From NCBI GenBank assembly GCA_049511415.1, contig JBEKYC010000092.1, positions 1 to 24,357 of the forward strand: a stretch of 24,357 nucleotides of DNA, in the 5' to 3' direction. The notes beneath the pieces were generated by a model. It was not told where the DNA came from. It saw only the letters and a program-made list of their open reading frames with translations, and searched no databases. This document shows positions 14,370 through 22,241 of the stretch, piece by piece (within the stretch, counting starts at the first letter, position 1; each line of letters starts with the position of its first letter). Origin of the DNA: Bog-159 sp049511415 (GTDB lineage: Bacteria > Acidobacteriota > Terriglobia > Bryobacterales > Bryobacteraceae). A program made the position numbers and the translations under genes.

Positions 14370-15238
14370 GGCAGCCTGCCCCCGCCCAGTGTTCCCGGTT
14401 TTCGATAGATCGCGGGACAGATATAATTCAATCCGTGGCGGACCGCCGTGAGGCTTTCGGCGTGGCCGATGAGCAGGTAGCCGCCGGGCTCCAGGCAATG
14501 GGACAGCCGGTCCACGACGGCTTCCTGCGTGGCCTTATCGAAGTAGATCATGACATTGCGGCAGAAGATCACCGGAAATGTGGCCTGCGCGAAAGACTCC
14601 ACCAGGTTCAACCGCGCGAAGTGAATCTGCGCGCGGATTTCAGGCTTGACGCGATAGGAGCCGACCCAGTTTCCTTGACCGCGGCGGAGAAATCGATGCA
14701 GCCAATCGGGCGGAAGAGTTTCGAAGCGCTCCGCGCGGTAGATCCCATTCTGGGCCGCGGCCAGAGCCTTGGTGGAGATGTCGGTGGCCAGAATCCGCAC
14801 CCGGCGGAAGGTCTCCGCGCCCCACTCCTGGTGCAGAGTAAAGGCCAGCGAATAGGGCTCTTCGCCGGTGGAGCAGGCCGCGCTCCAGAACTCCATGCGG
14901 GAACGATCCCGCAGGCCGGGCAGGATGTTCCGGCGCAAAAAGTCGAAGTGCGCGATTTCCCGCAAGAAGCTGGTGTGGTTGGTGGCCAGCGCATCGATCA
15001 GTCCCACCAGGGCCTCGCCGCTGGGATCGCCGACGACGTGCCGGTAGTATTTCTCGAAAGTGTCGAAACCGCCCTGGCGCATGCATTTGCCGAGGCGCGC
15101 GGCGACCAGCTCTTCTTTGCCCTGCCGCAGATCCAATCCGAACTTCTCGTAGGCCAGGCGCCGGATGGCGTTGAATTCTTCGGGCTTCAAGCGGCGGATC
15201 GCGGCGGGCATAGCCGGCTCGGAGGCCTGTTCAGGCAT
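14366..15238 (-). CDS. cheR: CheR, chemotaxis protein methyltransferase
   Basis: 290 residues. The N-terminal helical domain (about 12-75) with RRLAYEKFGLDLRQGKEELV precedes a SAM-dependent methyltransferase domain with FWSAACSTGEEPYSLA, TDISTKALAAAQNGIY, ARLNLVE and FPVIFCRNVMIYFDKATQ. It methylates receptor glutamates. The ATG at 15238 has AAGGAA seven bases upstream inside the end of cheA and overlaps it by eight bases; an ATG at 15211 is a less likely alternative. The downstream end overlaps cheD by four bases. Confidence 0.96.
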   Translation of the reverse strand: MPEQASEPAMPAAIRRLKPEEFNAIRRLAYEKFGLDLRQGKEELVAARLGKCMRQGGFDTFEKYYRHVVGDPSGEALVGLIDALATNHTSFLREIAHFDFLRRNILPGLRDRSRMEFWSAACSTGEEPYSLAFTLHQEWGAETFRRVRILATDISTKALAAAQNGIYRAERFETLPPDWLHRFLRRGQGNWVGSYRVKPEIRAQIHFARLNLVESFAQATFPVIFCRNVMIYFDKATQEAVVDRLSHCLEPGGYLLIGHAESLTAVRHGLNYICPAIYRKPGTLGGGRLP

Positions 15239-17219
15239 GCGCGCGTTCCTTCGTCAATCCGGCCAGATCCAGAATCAGCCCGACGCGGCCGTCTCCGAGT
15301 ATGGCGCCGCCGGCAATTCCGGCAATATTCTTAAAGGTGCTGCCCAGGCTCTTAATGACGGCCTCCTGCTTTCCGATCAACTGGTCCACCATGAGACAAA
15401 AGCGGTGTCCCTCGCCTTCGGCCACAATGAATAAGCTGCGGCAAGGGTCCTCGGAAGACGGCTGGACGCCGAACTTGCGGTAGAGGCGCACGACCGGGAC
15501 CAGGGTTCCGCGGACCATGACCATCTCCTGGCGGTCTTGCACGCTGAAGATGACTTCCGCGGCGGGACGGAACATTTCGCGCACGGCGAACAGGGGCACG
15601 ATATAACGTTCCGCTCCGACGCCGACCACCAAGCCGTCGATGATGGCCAGAGTCAGCGGCACGCGCAGCGTAAAGGTCGCGCCCAAGCCCGCGCGAGACT
15701 GGATCTCGATGTGGCCGCGCAGTTTCTGTATCTGACGGCGAACCACATCCATGCCCACGCCGCGTCCGGAGACGTCGGTGACCTGGGAGGCGGTGGAGAA
15801 GCCCGGCTCGAAAATCAAATGAAAGACTTCGTTCTCGGAGAGATTGCCGCCGTTGGCTATCAATCCCTTTTCCGCGGCTTTGGCGCGGATGCGGGCGACA
15901 TCCAAGCCGCGTCCGTCGTCGGAGATTTCAATGACGATATGTCCCGCCTGATGGCAGGCGCGCAGACCGATGCGGGCCAGCGGGTGCTTGCCCGCGGCGG
16001 CACGGGCGGCGGGATCCTCGATGCCATGGTCCAAGGAGTTGCGCACCATATGCATCAAGGGGTCGGCCAGTTCTTCGACTATGGTGCGGTCGATCTCGGT
16101 TTCTTCGCCGCTGATTTCCAGTTCGGCCGGCTTTCCGATTTTGCGGGACAGATCCCGCACCTGCCGCGCGACGCGCTGGAATAACTGCCCGATGGGCACC
16201 AGGCGCATGGCCATGGAAGTTTTCTGCAACTCGCTGGTGATACGCGCCAGTTGCGCCAGGTTGCGCTGCAGGCGGGCGCTCTTCAGGGCCGCTAAATCGG
16301 GATCATGCCGCACCATGGACTGGGCGATCACCAGTTCGCCGGCCATATCGACCAGATAGTCCAGCTTGCCGGTATCCACCTTGACGGCTTTGGCCTCGGC
16401 CGAAACGGACTGCGGATGGCCGGCCGCGATGGGGGCGGATTCGGCCTCGGGTGTGGTCTCGGCGGCAGGGACTGGGGGCGCCGCTTCCGGCGCCGGTCCG
16501 CCGGTCATGAGGCTTTGGATGCGGGCCAACAGGGGCCGGTGGTCCGGTGGTTCGGCCACCGTGCGCCCTTGCAAGCGCGCCTCCAGGCTGTCCACGCAGC
16601 CTTTCAAAAAATCGGCGCTCTCCAATACCACGTCGATGACATGCGGCGTAACGCTCAGTTTCCCGTTGCGTGCCAGATCGAGGGCGGTTTCCACGTGGTG
16701 GGAGACCTCGCGCACGTTGTCCAACTCCAGAAAGCCCGCCAAGCCTTTCATGGTGTGGAAGGCGCGGAAGATGGCATGGATGGCTTCGGCATTGCCCGGT
16801 TCCTGCTCCAATGCCAGCGAGCGGCTCTCGATGGCCGTGAGGTGCTCGCGCGATTCCAGCACGAAGTCGGACAGCAGTTCCGGATCCTGCGCTAAAGAAT
16901 AGGATGCCGGTTGGGATGCGGCGGCAGCCGACGGACCGTTAGCCAAAGCCTGCTGCATAGCCATGACGGCATCTTGCAGGGTACTCGCCAGGTTGCCGGG
17001 AGGGGCGCCGCGGGCGGACTCGAGGGTACCGCACAACTGCGCGGCAATGCGCTCGATCTCCTGGCAACCACCCGCCGCCGCGCGATCGCGAACGCCCTGG
17101 ACCGCGTCCGCCAGCGCCAGCAAGGATTGTTCAAATCCACTGTGCGACGACAGGTCCTCGACCACAATCTTCATGGCCAGGGCTTCGATTTCCTGACTGA
17201 GTTCCGCCGGAACGGCCAT
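15231..17219 (-). CDS. cheA: CheA chemotaxis histidine kinase
   Basis: 662 residues. Order: an N-terminal helical region (1-95) I do not recognise; Hpt domain (about 110-220) with phosphorylated H155 in FRAFHTMKG; a Pro/Ala/Glu-rich linker (about 230-280); dimerisation domain (LDYLVDMAGELVIAQSM); HATPase domain with N-box HMVRNSLDHGIED (about 390-402), DDGRGLD, and GFSTASQVTDVSGRGVGMD; and a CheW-like domain from about 520 to the end. The linker looks too short for a separate P2 (CheY/CheB-binding) domain. The ATG at 17219 has AAGGAG at good spacing, 11 bp after the receptor gene. It would autophosphorylate under receptor and CheW control and pass phosphate to the adjacent cheY and cheB products. 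Confidence 0.96.
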   Translation of the reverse strand: MAVPAELSQEIEALAMKIVVEDLSSHSGFEQSLLALADAVQGVRDRAAAGGCQEIERIAAQLCGTLESARGAPPGNLASTLQDAVMAMQQALANGPSAAAASQPASYSLAQDPELLSDFVLESREHLTAIESRSLALEQEPGNAEAIHAIFRAFHTMKGLAGFLELDNVREVSHHVETALDLARNGKLSVTPHVIDVVLESADFLKGCVDSLEARLQGRTVAEPPDHRPLLARIQSLMTGGPAPEAAPPVPAAETTPEAESAPIAAGHPQSVSAEAKAVKVDTGKLDYLVDMAGELVIAQSMVRHDPDLAALKSARLQRNLAQLARITSELQKTSMAMRLVPIGQLFQRVARQVRDLSRKIGKPAELEISGEETEIDRTIVEELADPLMHMVRNSLDHGIEDPAARAAAGKHPLARIGLRACHQAGHIVIEISDDGRGLDVARIRAKAAEKGLIANGGNLSENEVFHLIFEPGFSTASQVTDVSGRGVGMDVVRRQIQKLRGHIEIQSRAGLGATFTLRVPLTLAIIDGLVVGVGAERYIVPLFAVREMFRPAAEVIFSVQDRQEMVMVRGTLVPVVRLYRKFGVQPSSEDPCRSLFIVAEGEGHRFCLMVDQLIGKQEAVIKSLGSTFKNIAGIAGGAILGDGRVGLILDLAGLTKERAHA

Positions 17220-17230
17220 GGCGTCTCCTT

Positions 17231-18871
17231 CTAGAAATCCTTGAAATCTTCGTCCAGCGGCAGAGCGGCGCGATCGGGTCTGGCGGACGCGACGAGGCTA
17301 CCGGGTTGCGGGGCGGTCTTCCGCGCGACGGCCGACTGCAAGGCCTGCAGGCTTTGCGCGGCGCCGCCACTATGGGCCGCGCCGGCGGCGCGGTCCATGC
17401 CGGATGTGACGCGCGTGCGCGGGCCGCCACCCTCGGTGGTCCCGCCTACCATGACCTGTAAGTGGCCGGCGGCGGCGCGCATGGCATCGGCCTGGGCGGA
17501 CAACTGCTGGCTGGCCGAGGCACTCTCTTCCGCGTTGGCCGCGTTTTTCTGCGTCACCTGTTCCATTTGCGCGATGGCCTTCGCGATCTGCTCGATGCCG
17601 CGGGCCTGTTCATCACTCCCCAGATGCACTTCGTCCACCAGGGTTTTCACTTTGGTGGCGCTATCGGTGATGGATCGGATGGCCACGGTCACGTGATCCA
17701 ACTTATCCATCCCGTCACGGGACTTGGAGAGAGATTCCTCGATCAGCGAGGCGGTGTCCTTGGCGGCTTGCGCGCAACGTTGCGCCAGATTGCGGACTTC
17801 GTCCGCCACCACCGCGAAGCCCATCCCGGCCTCGCCGGCGCGGGCGGCTTCGACGGCCGCATTCAAGGCCAGGATATTGGTCTGGAAGGCGATCTCGTCG
17901 ATGACCTTGATGATCTTGGAAACCTTGTCACTGGAAGTGTTGATTTCGGTCATGGACGCCACCATCTGCGCGAGCGTCTGGTTGGCGGCTACCACGCGCT
18001 GATCCACCTGGCTGGTAAACTCGGCGGCCACCTTGGCGTTCTCCGAGTTCTTGTGGCTCATGGAGTTGATCTCGGCGCTGGAAGAAGAGGTTTCTTCAAG
18101 CGAGGCTGCCTGTTCGGAGGATCCCTGGGCCAGCGACTGGCTAGCGGAGGAGACCTGCGTGGCCGCGCTAGCCACCTGTTCGGCGCTCTCCGACATATCG
18201 CCGGCTAACCGGCGCAATTCCGCGCTGATGCGCCACACCGTGAGGGCCACCACGCCCACGACTAGAAGCGAAAGCCCCAGAAGACCGAAATCCAGAAGGC
18301 GGCTGGAATCGTTTTGCGCCTCCACGCTGGCTTTGCTCTGGGCGAGTATACCCGTCTGAATGGTTTGCAGACGGTCTGTCGCGGCGTTGATTTTGGTGTA
18401 GAGCGGGGCCGTCAGTTCGGTCCGGATACGGTCGGCTTCCGCTGTATGTCCGGCGCGGGCCTGCTGCAACAACTGAAAGTGATGCGGCTGCCATTGTTCC
18501 AAATTCGAGATCGTGTCGGCAGCCAGAGCTTTGCCCTCGGCAGTGACCTGCAGGGGCCGGAGTTCCGCGACGGACTTCCTGAGCGCCTCGGTTTGCTCCT
18601 GGAACTGCTGTTCATATTTCTCGAGGGCGGCACGGTCTTTGCCGAAGGCGCCGAGAATGATGCCGCGTTGCGCGGAGACCATTTCAGATCGGGCCTCGGC
18701 GATTTGGCCGATGATCTGGACCCGGCGCACGGTCTTATCGATAGTCTCGTCAAACTGTGTCCGCAGGCTGCCGGTGGTGCTCAGCCCGACATAACTCTGA
18801 ATGCCAGCCAAGGCCAACATAGACGCCACGGCGCCCATGAGCTTGGTTCCGATCGTTATTTTTGCTCGCAT
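17231..18871 (-). CDS. Methyl-accepting chemotaxis protein
   Basis: 546 residues. Transmembrane helix 1 (about 10-30), a periplasmic four-helix-bundle-type sensor region (31-192), transmembrane helix 2 (193-213) and a cytoplasmic coiled coil. The signalling tip is the near-invariant EIAFQTNILALNAAVEAARA and then GEAGMGFAVVADEVRNLAQR (about 326-365). No clear HAMP domain follows helix 2; the chain goes almost directly into the methylation helices. A flexible Gly/Ala/Pro tail (476-537) ends in EDFKDF, which resembles the aromatic-x-x-F pentapeptide that tethers CheR, CheB or CheD. The ligand cannot be predicted. It lies between cheW and cheA and is probably the dedicated receptor of this operon. 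Confidence 0.95.
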   Translation of the reverse strand: MRAKITIGTKLMGAVASMLALAGIQSYVGLSTTGSLRTQFDETIDKTVRRVQIIGQIAEARSEMVSAQRGIILGAFGKDRAALEKYEQQFQEQTEALRKSVAELRPLQVTAEGKALAADTISNLEQWQPHHFQLLQQARAGHTAEADRIRTELTAPLYTKINAATDRLQTIQTGILAQSKASVEAQNDSSRLLDFGLLGLSLLVVGVVALTVWRISAELRRLAGDMSESAEQVASAATQVSSASQSLAQGSSEQAASLEETSSSSAEINSMSHKNSENAKVAAEFTSQVDQRVVAANQTLAQMVASMTEINTSSDKVSKIIKVIDEIAFQTNILALNAAVEAARAGEAGMGFAVVADEVRNLAQRCAQAAKDTASLIEESLSKSRDGMDKLDHVTVAIRSITDSATKVKTLVDEVHLGSDEQARGIEQIAKAIAQMEQVTQKNAANAEESASASQQLSAQADAMRAAAGHLQVMVGGTTEGGGPRTRVTSGMDRAAGAAHSGGAAQSLQALQSAVARKTAPQPGSLVASARPDRAALPLDEDFKDF

Positions 18872-18885
18872 GTGGTCTATCCGTC

Positions 18886-19410
18886 CTACTGCATCAAGTT
18901 CGTCAGGCCATCCAGATCCTGGCTCGACAGGACCCGGTCTATATCCAGGAGAATCTTTACCTTGCCCTTGCTCTTGGCCATCCCCAAGATGTAAGGGGTG
19001 GCCACCCCGTCTCCAAAGTCGGGGGTGTCCTCAATCTCGCCGATGGCGATATTGACCGCCTCGGAAACCTCGTCCACCACGATTCCGGTGAGCGCCGTGC
19101 TGCCGTCGGCACCGTGAACCTGCACGACAATGATGCACGTGCGCTGGGTGTAATCGATCTCCGGCAGGCCGAACTTCAAGCGCAGGTCTACGACGGGAAT
19201 CACCTTTCCGCGCAGGTTGATGACTCCTTTTACGTGCGGCGGGGTTTGGGGCACCGCGGTAATGTCCTGGATGCCCATGATCTCCCGAACCTTGAGAACC
19301 TGAATGGCGAATTCCTCGCGGCCCAGGTGGAAAGCCAGGTATTTTCCGGCCCGAGCGTCATTGCGGGTGGCAGAGCCGCTCTCGGGCGGCGCGACGGTAC
19401 TGACTTGCAT
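18886..19410 (-). CDS. cheW: CheW chemotaxis coupling protein
   Basis: 174 residues: a short polar N-terminal extension (about 1-22) and then one CheW domain with KYLAFHLGREEFAIQVLKVREI, the PHVKGVINLRGKVIPVVDLR core, GIVVDEVSEAVNI and a terminal GKVKILLDIDRVLSS. It links receptor tips to CheA in the cytoplasmic arrays. The ATG at 19410 has AAGGAG at seven bases. First gene of the eight-gene operon, 14 bp upstream of the receptor gene. A sigma-28-like sequence lies about 100 bp upstream. Confidence 0.96.
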   Translation of the reverse strand: MQVSTVAPPESGSATRNDARAGKYLAFHLGREEFAIQVLKVREIMGIQDITAVPQTPPHVKGVINLRGKVIPVVDLRLKFGLPEIDYTQRTCIIVVQVHGADGSTALTGIVVDEVSEAVNIAIGEIEDTPDFGDGVATPYILGMAKSKGKVKILLDIDRVLSSQDLDGLTNLMQ

Positions 19411-19506
19411 CGAGTCTCCTTCTAATGAACACGCGCAAAACGGGCCGCGCGGTCTCGAGGGTCGGCCGGTTCCCGTGGAAGCGGAAGCCGGAACGATCCT
19501 AAGAGT

Positions 19507-19534
19507 TCATCGGCGATGGAGGCGGAGAGGTTTA
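19507..19534 (-). promoter_or_regulatory. Sigma-28 (FliA/SigD)-like promoter upstream of cheW
   Basis: On the minus strand TAAA (19534-19531), then 16 bases, then GCCGATGA (19514-19507). The sigma-28 consensus is TAAA, about 15 bases, GCCGATAA, so the -10 differs at one base and spacing is one longer. Transcription would start near 19500, about 90 bp before the cheW ATG at 19410. This fits a motility regulon, but no fliA is in the window and the call rests on sequence alone. Confidence 0.45.
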
Positions 19535-19556
19535 GGGTGCGGCGATGCGGTCGCGG

Positions 19557-19724
19557 CTAGCCACGCGCGCGAGGGGTGCTCCGGGCCACGGCGCGGCGGG
19601 CCCGGCGAACCGTGCGGCGCGCGCGCTTCAAAAGCAGAAGGATTTCACGTAAATGTTGCAGTTGGCCGGGCGAATAGCAAGGACGCCCAGAAGTTATGCG
19701 GCTGGCTTTCCCGTACACGTTCAT
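19557..19724 (-). CDS. Possible small basic protein (55 residues)
   Basis: A minus-strand ATG at 19724 sits five bases after GGGAGG, a strong ribosome-binding site, and opens a 55-residue frame ending at TAG 19559-19557. The peptide begins MNVYGKASRI and contains PCYSPGQLQHLREILLLLK, then an Arg-rich tail (RARRTVRRARRAVARS). The middle could form an amphipathic helix and the tail would bind nucleic acid or acidic partners. I do not recognise a family, and GC-rich DNA readily codes for Arg, so the tail may be compositional. It lies upstream of the candidate cheW promoter, so it may be a separate transcript or a leader peptide. Confidence 0.35.
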   Translation of the reverse strand: MNVYGKASRITSGRPCYSPGQLQHLREILLLLKRARRTVRRARRAVARSTPRARG

Positions 19725-19852
19725 TCATTCCTCCCATGCCGTCCAGACACCTTGCGGCGTGCGGCCACTCCCTGACTTACGACATTGATGCTTATTAGGT
19801 AGTGAGCCGGGCGCGCGAAATGTTGCAATCCGGTGGCGAAATCTTTGGAAAA

Positions 19853-20467
19853 TCAGACCGATTCGTTGTCAAGTCCACAATCGAGAGTATGCAGATATTC
19901 GTCGGAAGTATAAAGCGAGAATCGAAAGCGCGCGGCGTCGAAAGGGGAAGATGGGGCCAGAGCCATGTAACAGGCGAACAACCGATCCGCATAGAGGTAG
20001 TATTGCTCCAGGAATTCGGCCGCAATCACGCCGTAGTCCGGGGGATTGGCAAAGACGGAGCTCACGCCGATGGCTCGGGATAATACCTGATGGTAGCCGG
20101 AGACTCCCCAACTCTCGAAGCGCGCGGCGACGGGCGGGGGCGTGCATTGGACCAGCAGGGCGGCAAAGCTTTGGGGGACCATGCCGGCGCGCGCCAGAAC
20201 CTCGTCCCGGCCGGCGAAATCCATGCATTGCCCAATCCAGCGCATGACGTCTTTCCCCACCAGGCAAAGCATGCGGAATTCGGTATACCGGCCGCGCAAC
20301 AGAGGCTCTTTTTCCAGATCCGTTTCGGCCATGCCACCGCGGTAGAGCGATAGCTTGATGCTGTCCAGGAGCGCGGCGGAATCCAGGGCACGATCGAAGG
20401 GATAGAGAATCAGGGGCGGCAGGTCCCAGGAGCGGCCTTGCCAGCGGTCGTCGGTGGGTGCGGTCAT
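19853..20467 (-). CDS. Hypothetical protein, 204 residues
   Basis: I do not recognise this protein. It has no signal peptide or transmembrane segment, and looks like a soluble, mostly helical protein rich in aromatic and Cys residues (LCLVGKDVMRWIGQCMDFAGRDEVL, FLEQYYLYADRLFACYMAL by segments). The N-terminal WDLPPLILYPFDRALDSAALL and C-terminal FRFSLYTSDEYLHTLDC may be conserved points. The ATG at 20467 has AAGG about nine bases upstream, and the gene begins 40 bp after the ABC permease stop, so it may be the third gene of that operon. Normal codon use suggests a real gene. Function unknown. Confidence 0.7.
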   Translation of the reverse strand: MTAPTDDRWQGRSWDLPPLILYPFDRALDSAALLDSIKLSLYRGGMAETDLEKEPLLRGRYTEFRMLCLVGKDVMRWIGQCMDFAGRDEVLARAGMVPQSFAALLVQCTPPPVAARFESWGVSGYHQVLSRAIGVSSVFANPPDYGVIAAEFLEQYYLYADRLFACYMALAPSSPFDAARFRFSLYTSDEYLHTLDCGLDNESV

Positions 20468-20507
20468 TTTATTACCTTATCGGCATTCCGTGGGCGGCAC
20501 TGAAGGA

Positions 20508-22241
20508 TCAGCCTTCCAGCTTGAAACGGGTTTGGGCCAGGCGGTACAAGGGACGCCAGAGGGAGCGGTTGACGGTGACCACGAGGGTAGCCATGACGAT
20601 GGTGGACAGCAGCAGCAGATCCCAATTGCCGGCGTCGGAGGCGGAGCTGATCTGCGCACCCAGGCCGAGGGTCTTGAGGGTCTGACCCTTGAGGTGAAAG
20701 TATTCGGCCACGATGCTGGCGTTCCAGGCGCCGCCGGAGGCGGTGACCATGCCGGTAATTAGGTAGGGAAAGATACCGGGCAGGATCACGGTGCGCCAGC
20801 GGTCCCATCGCGGGAAGCGGAAGACATCGGCGACCTCTTTTAAGTCGGTGGGGATGGCCATGGCTCCGGCGATGACGTTGAAGAGCACGTACCATTGGGT
20901 GCCGAGCAGCATGAGCAGGATGGAGCCGACGCCCAGGCCGCCGCCGAAGCGGATGAGGGCCAGCAGGATCACGGGAAACAGAGCGGTAGCCGGGATGGAA
21001 GCGGCCAATTGCGCGAAGGGCTGGGCGATACGGGCGAGCTTGGGATTGAAGCCGATGGCCACGCCGGCAGGAATGGTCCAGAGGGCGGAGATCACGAGGG
21101 AGGCCAGCACGCGGCCAAAGGTAGCGGCGGTGCCCTGGAGCGTGGAAACCAGTTCGGGGACGGTGAGGGTTTTCAAAGTCAGCACCATGCTGCCCAGGGC
21201 GTACAGGATGGCGCCGCCGATGACGGCGCCCAGCAGCATCGACACGACGATTTTCCATGGCGACGGCTGCGGGTCGGCGGCGAGAGCCGGCGTGTGGCGC
21301 GCCAGGCGGAGGCTGAGGCGCTCGGAGACGGGCGTCATCACGGCCTTACGGAATCGTTCCAGGATGGCGGAACGGCGCAAGAGATTTAGGACCGCCGAAT
21401 GGGGCTGCGAGCTGCTCTCCACCTGCTCGAATTTGAATTTGTCGGACCAGGCGATGGCGGGCCGCCACACGAACTGATCGATCAAGAGAATCACGCCGAC
21501 CATAGTGCCGAGGCCCCAGAGGATGGCGCTGGTGTCGCCGGTGTCGGAGGCGGTTTGGAGGAAGGAACCGAGGCCGGGCAGACGGAAGTCGCGTTTGCCG
21601 AGGACAAACATTTCGCAGGCCATGAGGAAGAACCATCCACCGGCCACGGAGACCATGGAGTTCCATACCAGCCCGATGGCGCCATAGGGCAGTTCCAGTT
21701 GGACGAAGGTCTGCCAGGCGCCGAAGCCATAGATCCGGGCGGCTTCGCGCAACTCGCGCGGAATGGACTTGAGGGAGGCGTAGAAACTGAAGGCCATGTT
21801 CCAGACCTGGCCGGTGAAGATGAGCACGATAGCGCCGAATTCGACGCCCAATTGGCGGGTGGGGAAGAGCGCCACCATGGCCAGCATGACACCGGGCAGG
21901 AAGCTGAGCACGGGGATGGACTGCAGGATATCGAGGATGGCCACCATGAGAGCTTCCGCGCGGCGGTTATAGGCGGCAACGTATCCGTAAACCAGGGCGA
22001 ACAGGAGGCTGAGAATATAGGCGACGCCGATGCGGACGACGGAGTAGAAGGCGTAGAGGGGCAGGGAACGGGGCGATTGCGAGATATGCGCGGCGGGGGT
22101 GACCGCGCCGAACCAATAGCGCGCGATGACGAGCAATCCCTGGATGCCGGCGAGCACGGCCGCGATGACGGCCAGATCGAGGAGCATGGACCAGGTACGC
22201 TCCGCGATGACGGCACGGGAGAGCAGGGGCCGGATGCTCAA
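20508..22241 (-). CDS. ABC transporter permease, two permease domains fused (NitT/TauT type)
   Basis: 577 residues with two tandem binding-protein-dependent transport (BPD_transp_1) domains, each with about five or six helices. The first carries the EAA loop RELREAARIYGFGAWQTF (about residue 167), the second DLKEVADVFRFPRWDRWRTV (about 465), each followed by a conserved LP. The polar linker between them (about 270-350) is cytoplasmic. The start is probably TTG at 22241, since TTGA overlaps the ATPase stop; ATG at 22187 is the alternative. The open frame extends to 23021 only because it runs through the ATPase gene out of frame. One polypeptide would supply both halves of the pore for an oxyanion, sulfonate or similar substrate. 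Confidence 0.9.
   Translation of the reverse strand: MSIRPLLSRAVIAERTWSMLLDLAVIAAVLAGIQGLLVIARYWFGAVTPAAHISQSPRSLPLYAFYSVVRIGVAYILSLLFALVYGYVAAYNRRAEALMVAILDILQSIPVLSFLPGVMLAMVALFPTRQLGVEFGAIVLIFTGQVWNMAFSFYASLKSIPRELREAARIYGFGAWQTFVQLELPYGAIGLVWNSMVSVAGGWFFLMACEMFVLGKRDFRLPGLGSFLQTASDTGDTSAILWGLGTMVGVILLIDQFVWRPAIAWSDKFKFEQVESSSQPHSAVLNLLRRSAILERFRKAVMTPVSERLSLRLARHTPALAADPQPSPWKIVVSMLLGAVIGGAILYALGSMVLTLKTLTVPELVSTLQGTAATFGRVLASLVISALWTIPAGVAIGFNPKLARIAQPFAQLAASIPATALFPVILLALIRFGGGLGVGSILLMLLGTQWYVLFNVIAGAMAIPTDLKEVADVFRFPRWDRWRTVILPGIFPYLITGMVTASGGAWNASIVAEYFHLKGQTLKTLGLGAQISSASDAGNWDLLLLSTIVMATLVVTVNRSLWRPLYRLAQTRFKLEG

Larger units (their letters stand above)
19411..19852. other. 442-bp gap between cheW and the 204-residue protein gene
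   Basis: This is the largest gap in the window. On the minus strand it contains the cheW ribosome-binding site, a sigma-28-like promoter (19507-19534) and a possible 55-codon small ORF (19557-19724). The remainder (19725-19852) shows no gene, no terminator-like hairpin and no repeat. A plus-strand frame at 19304-19798 overlaps cheW and is not credible. Confidence 0.6.

Noticed and set aside
14370..14498. CheD extended to 14498
   Set aside because: The added residues are Arg/Pro-rich shadow of cheR; the ATGA overlap at 14366-14369 fits the tight operon.
19304..19798. Plus-strand ORF of 164 residues in the cheW upstream gap
   Set aside because: Its first part is antisense to cheW, it has no recognisable domain, and it competes with a better-supported minus-strand small ORF.
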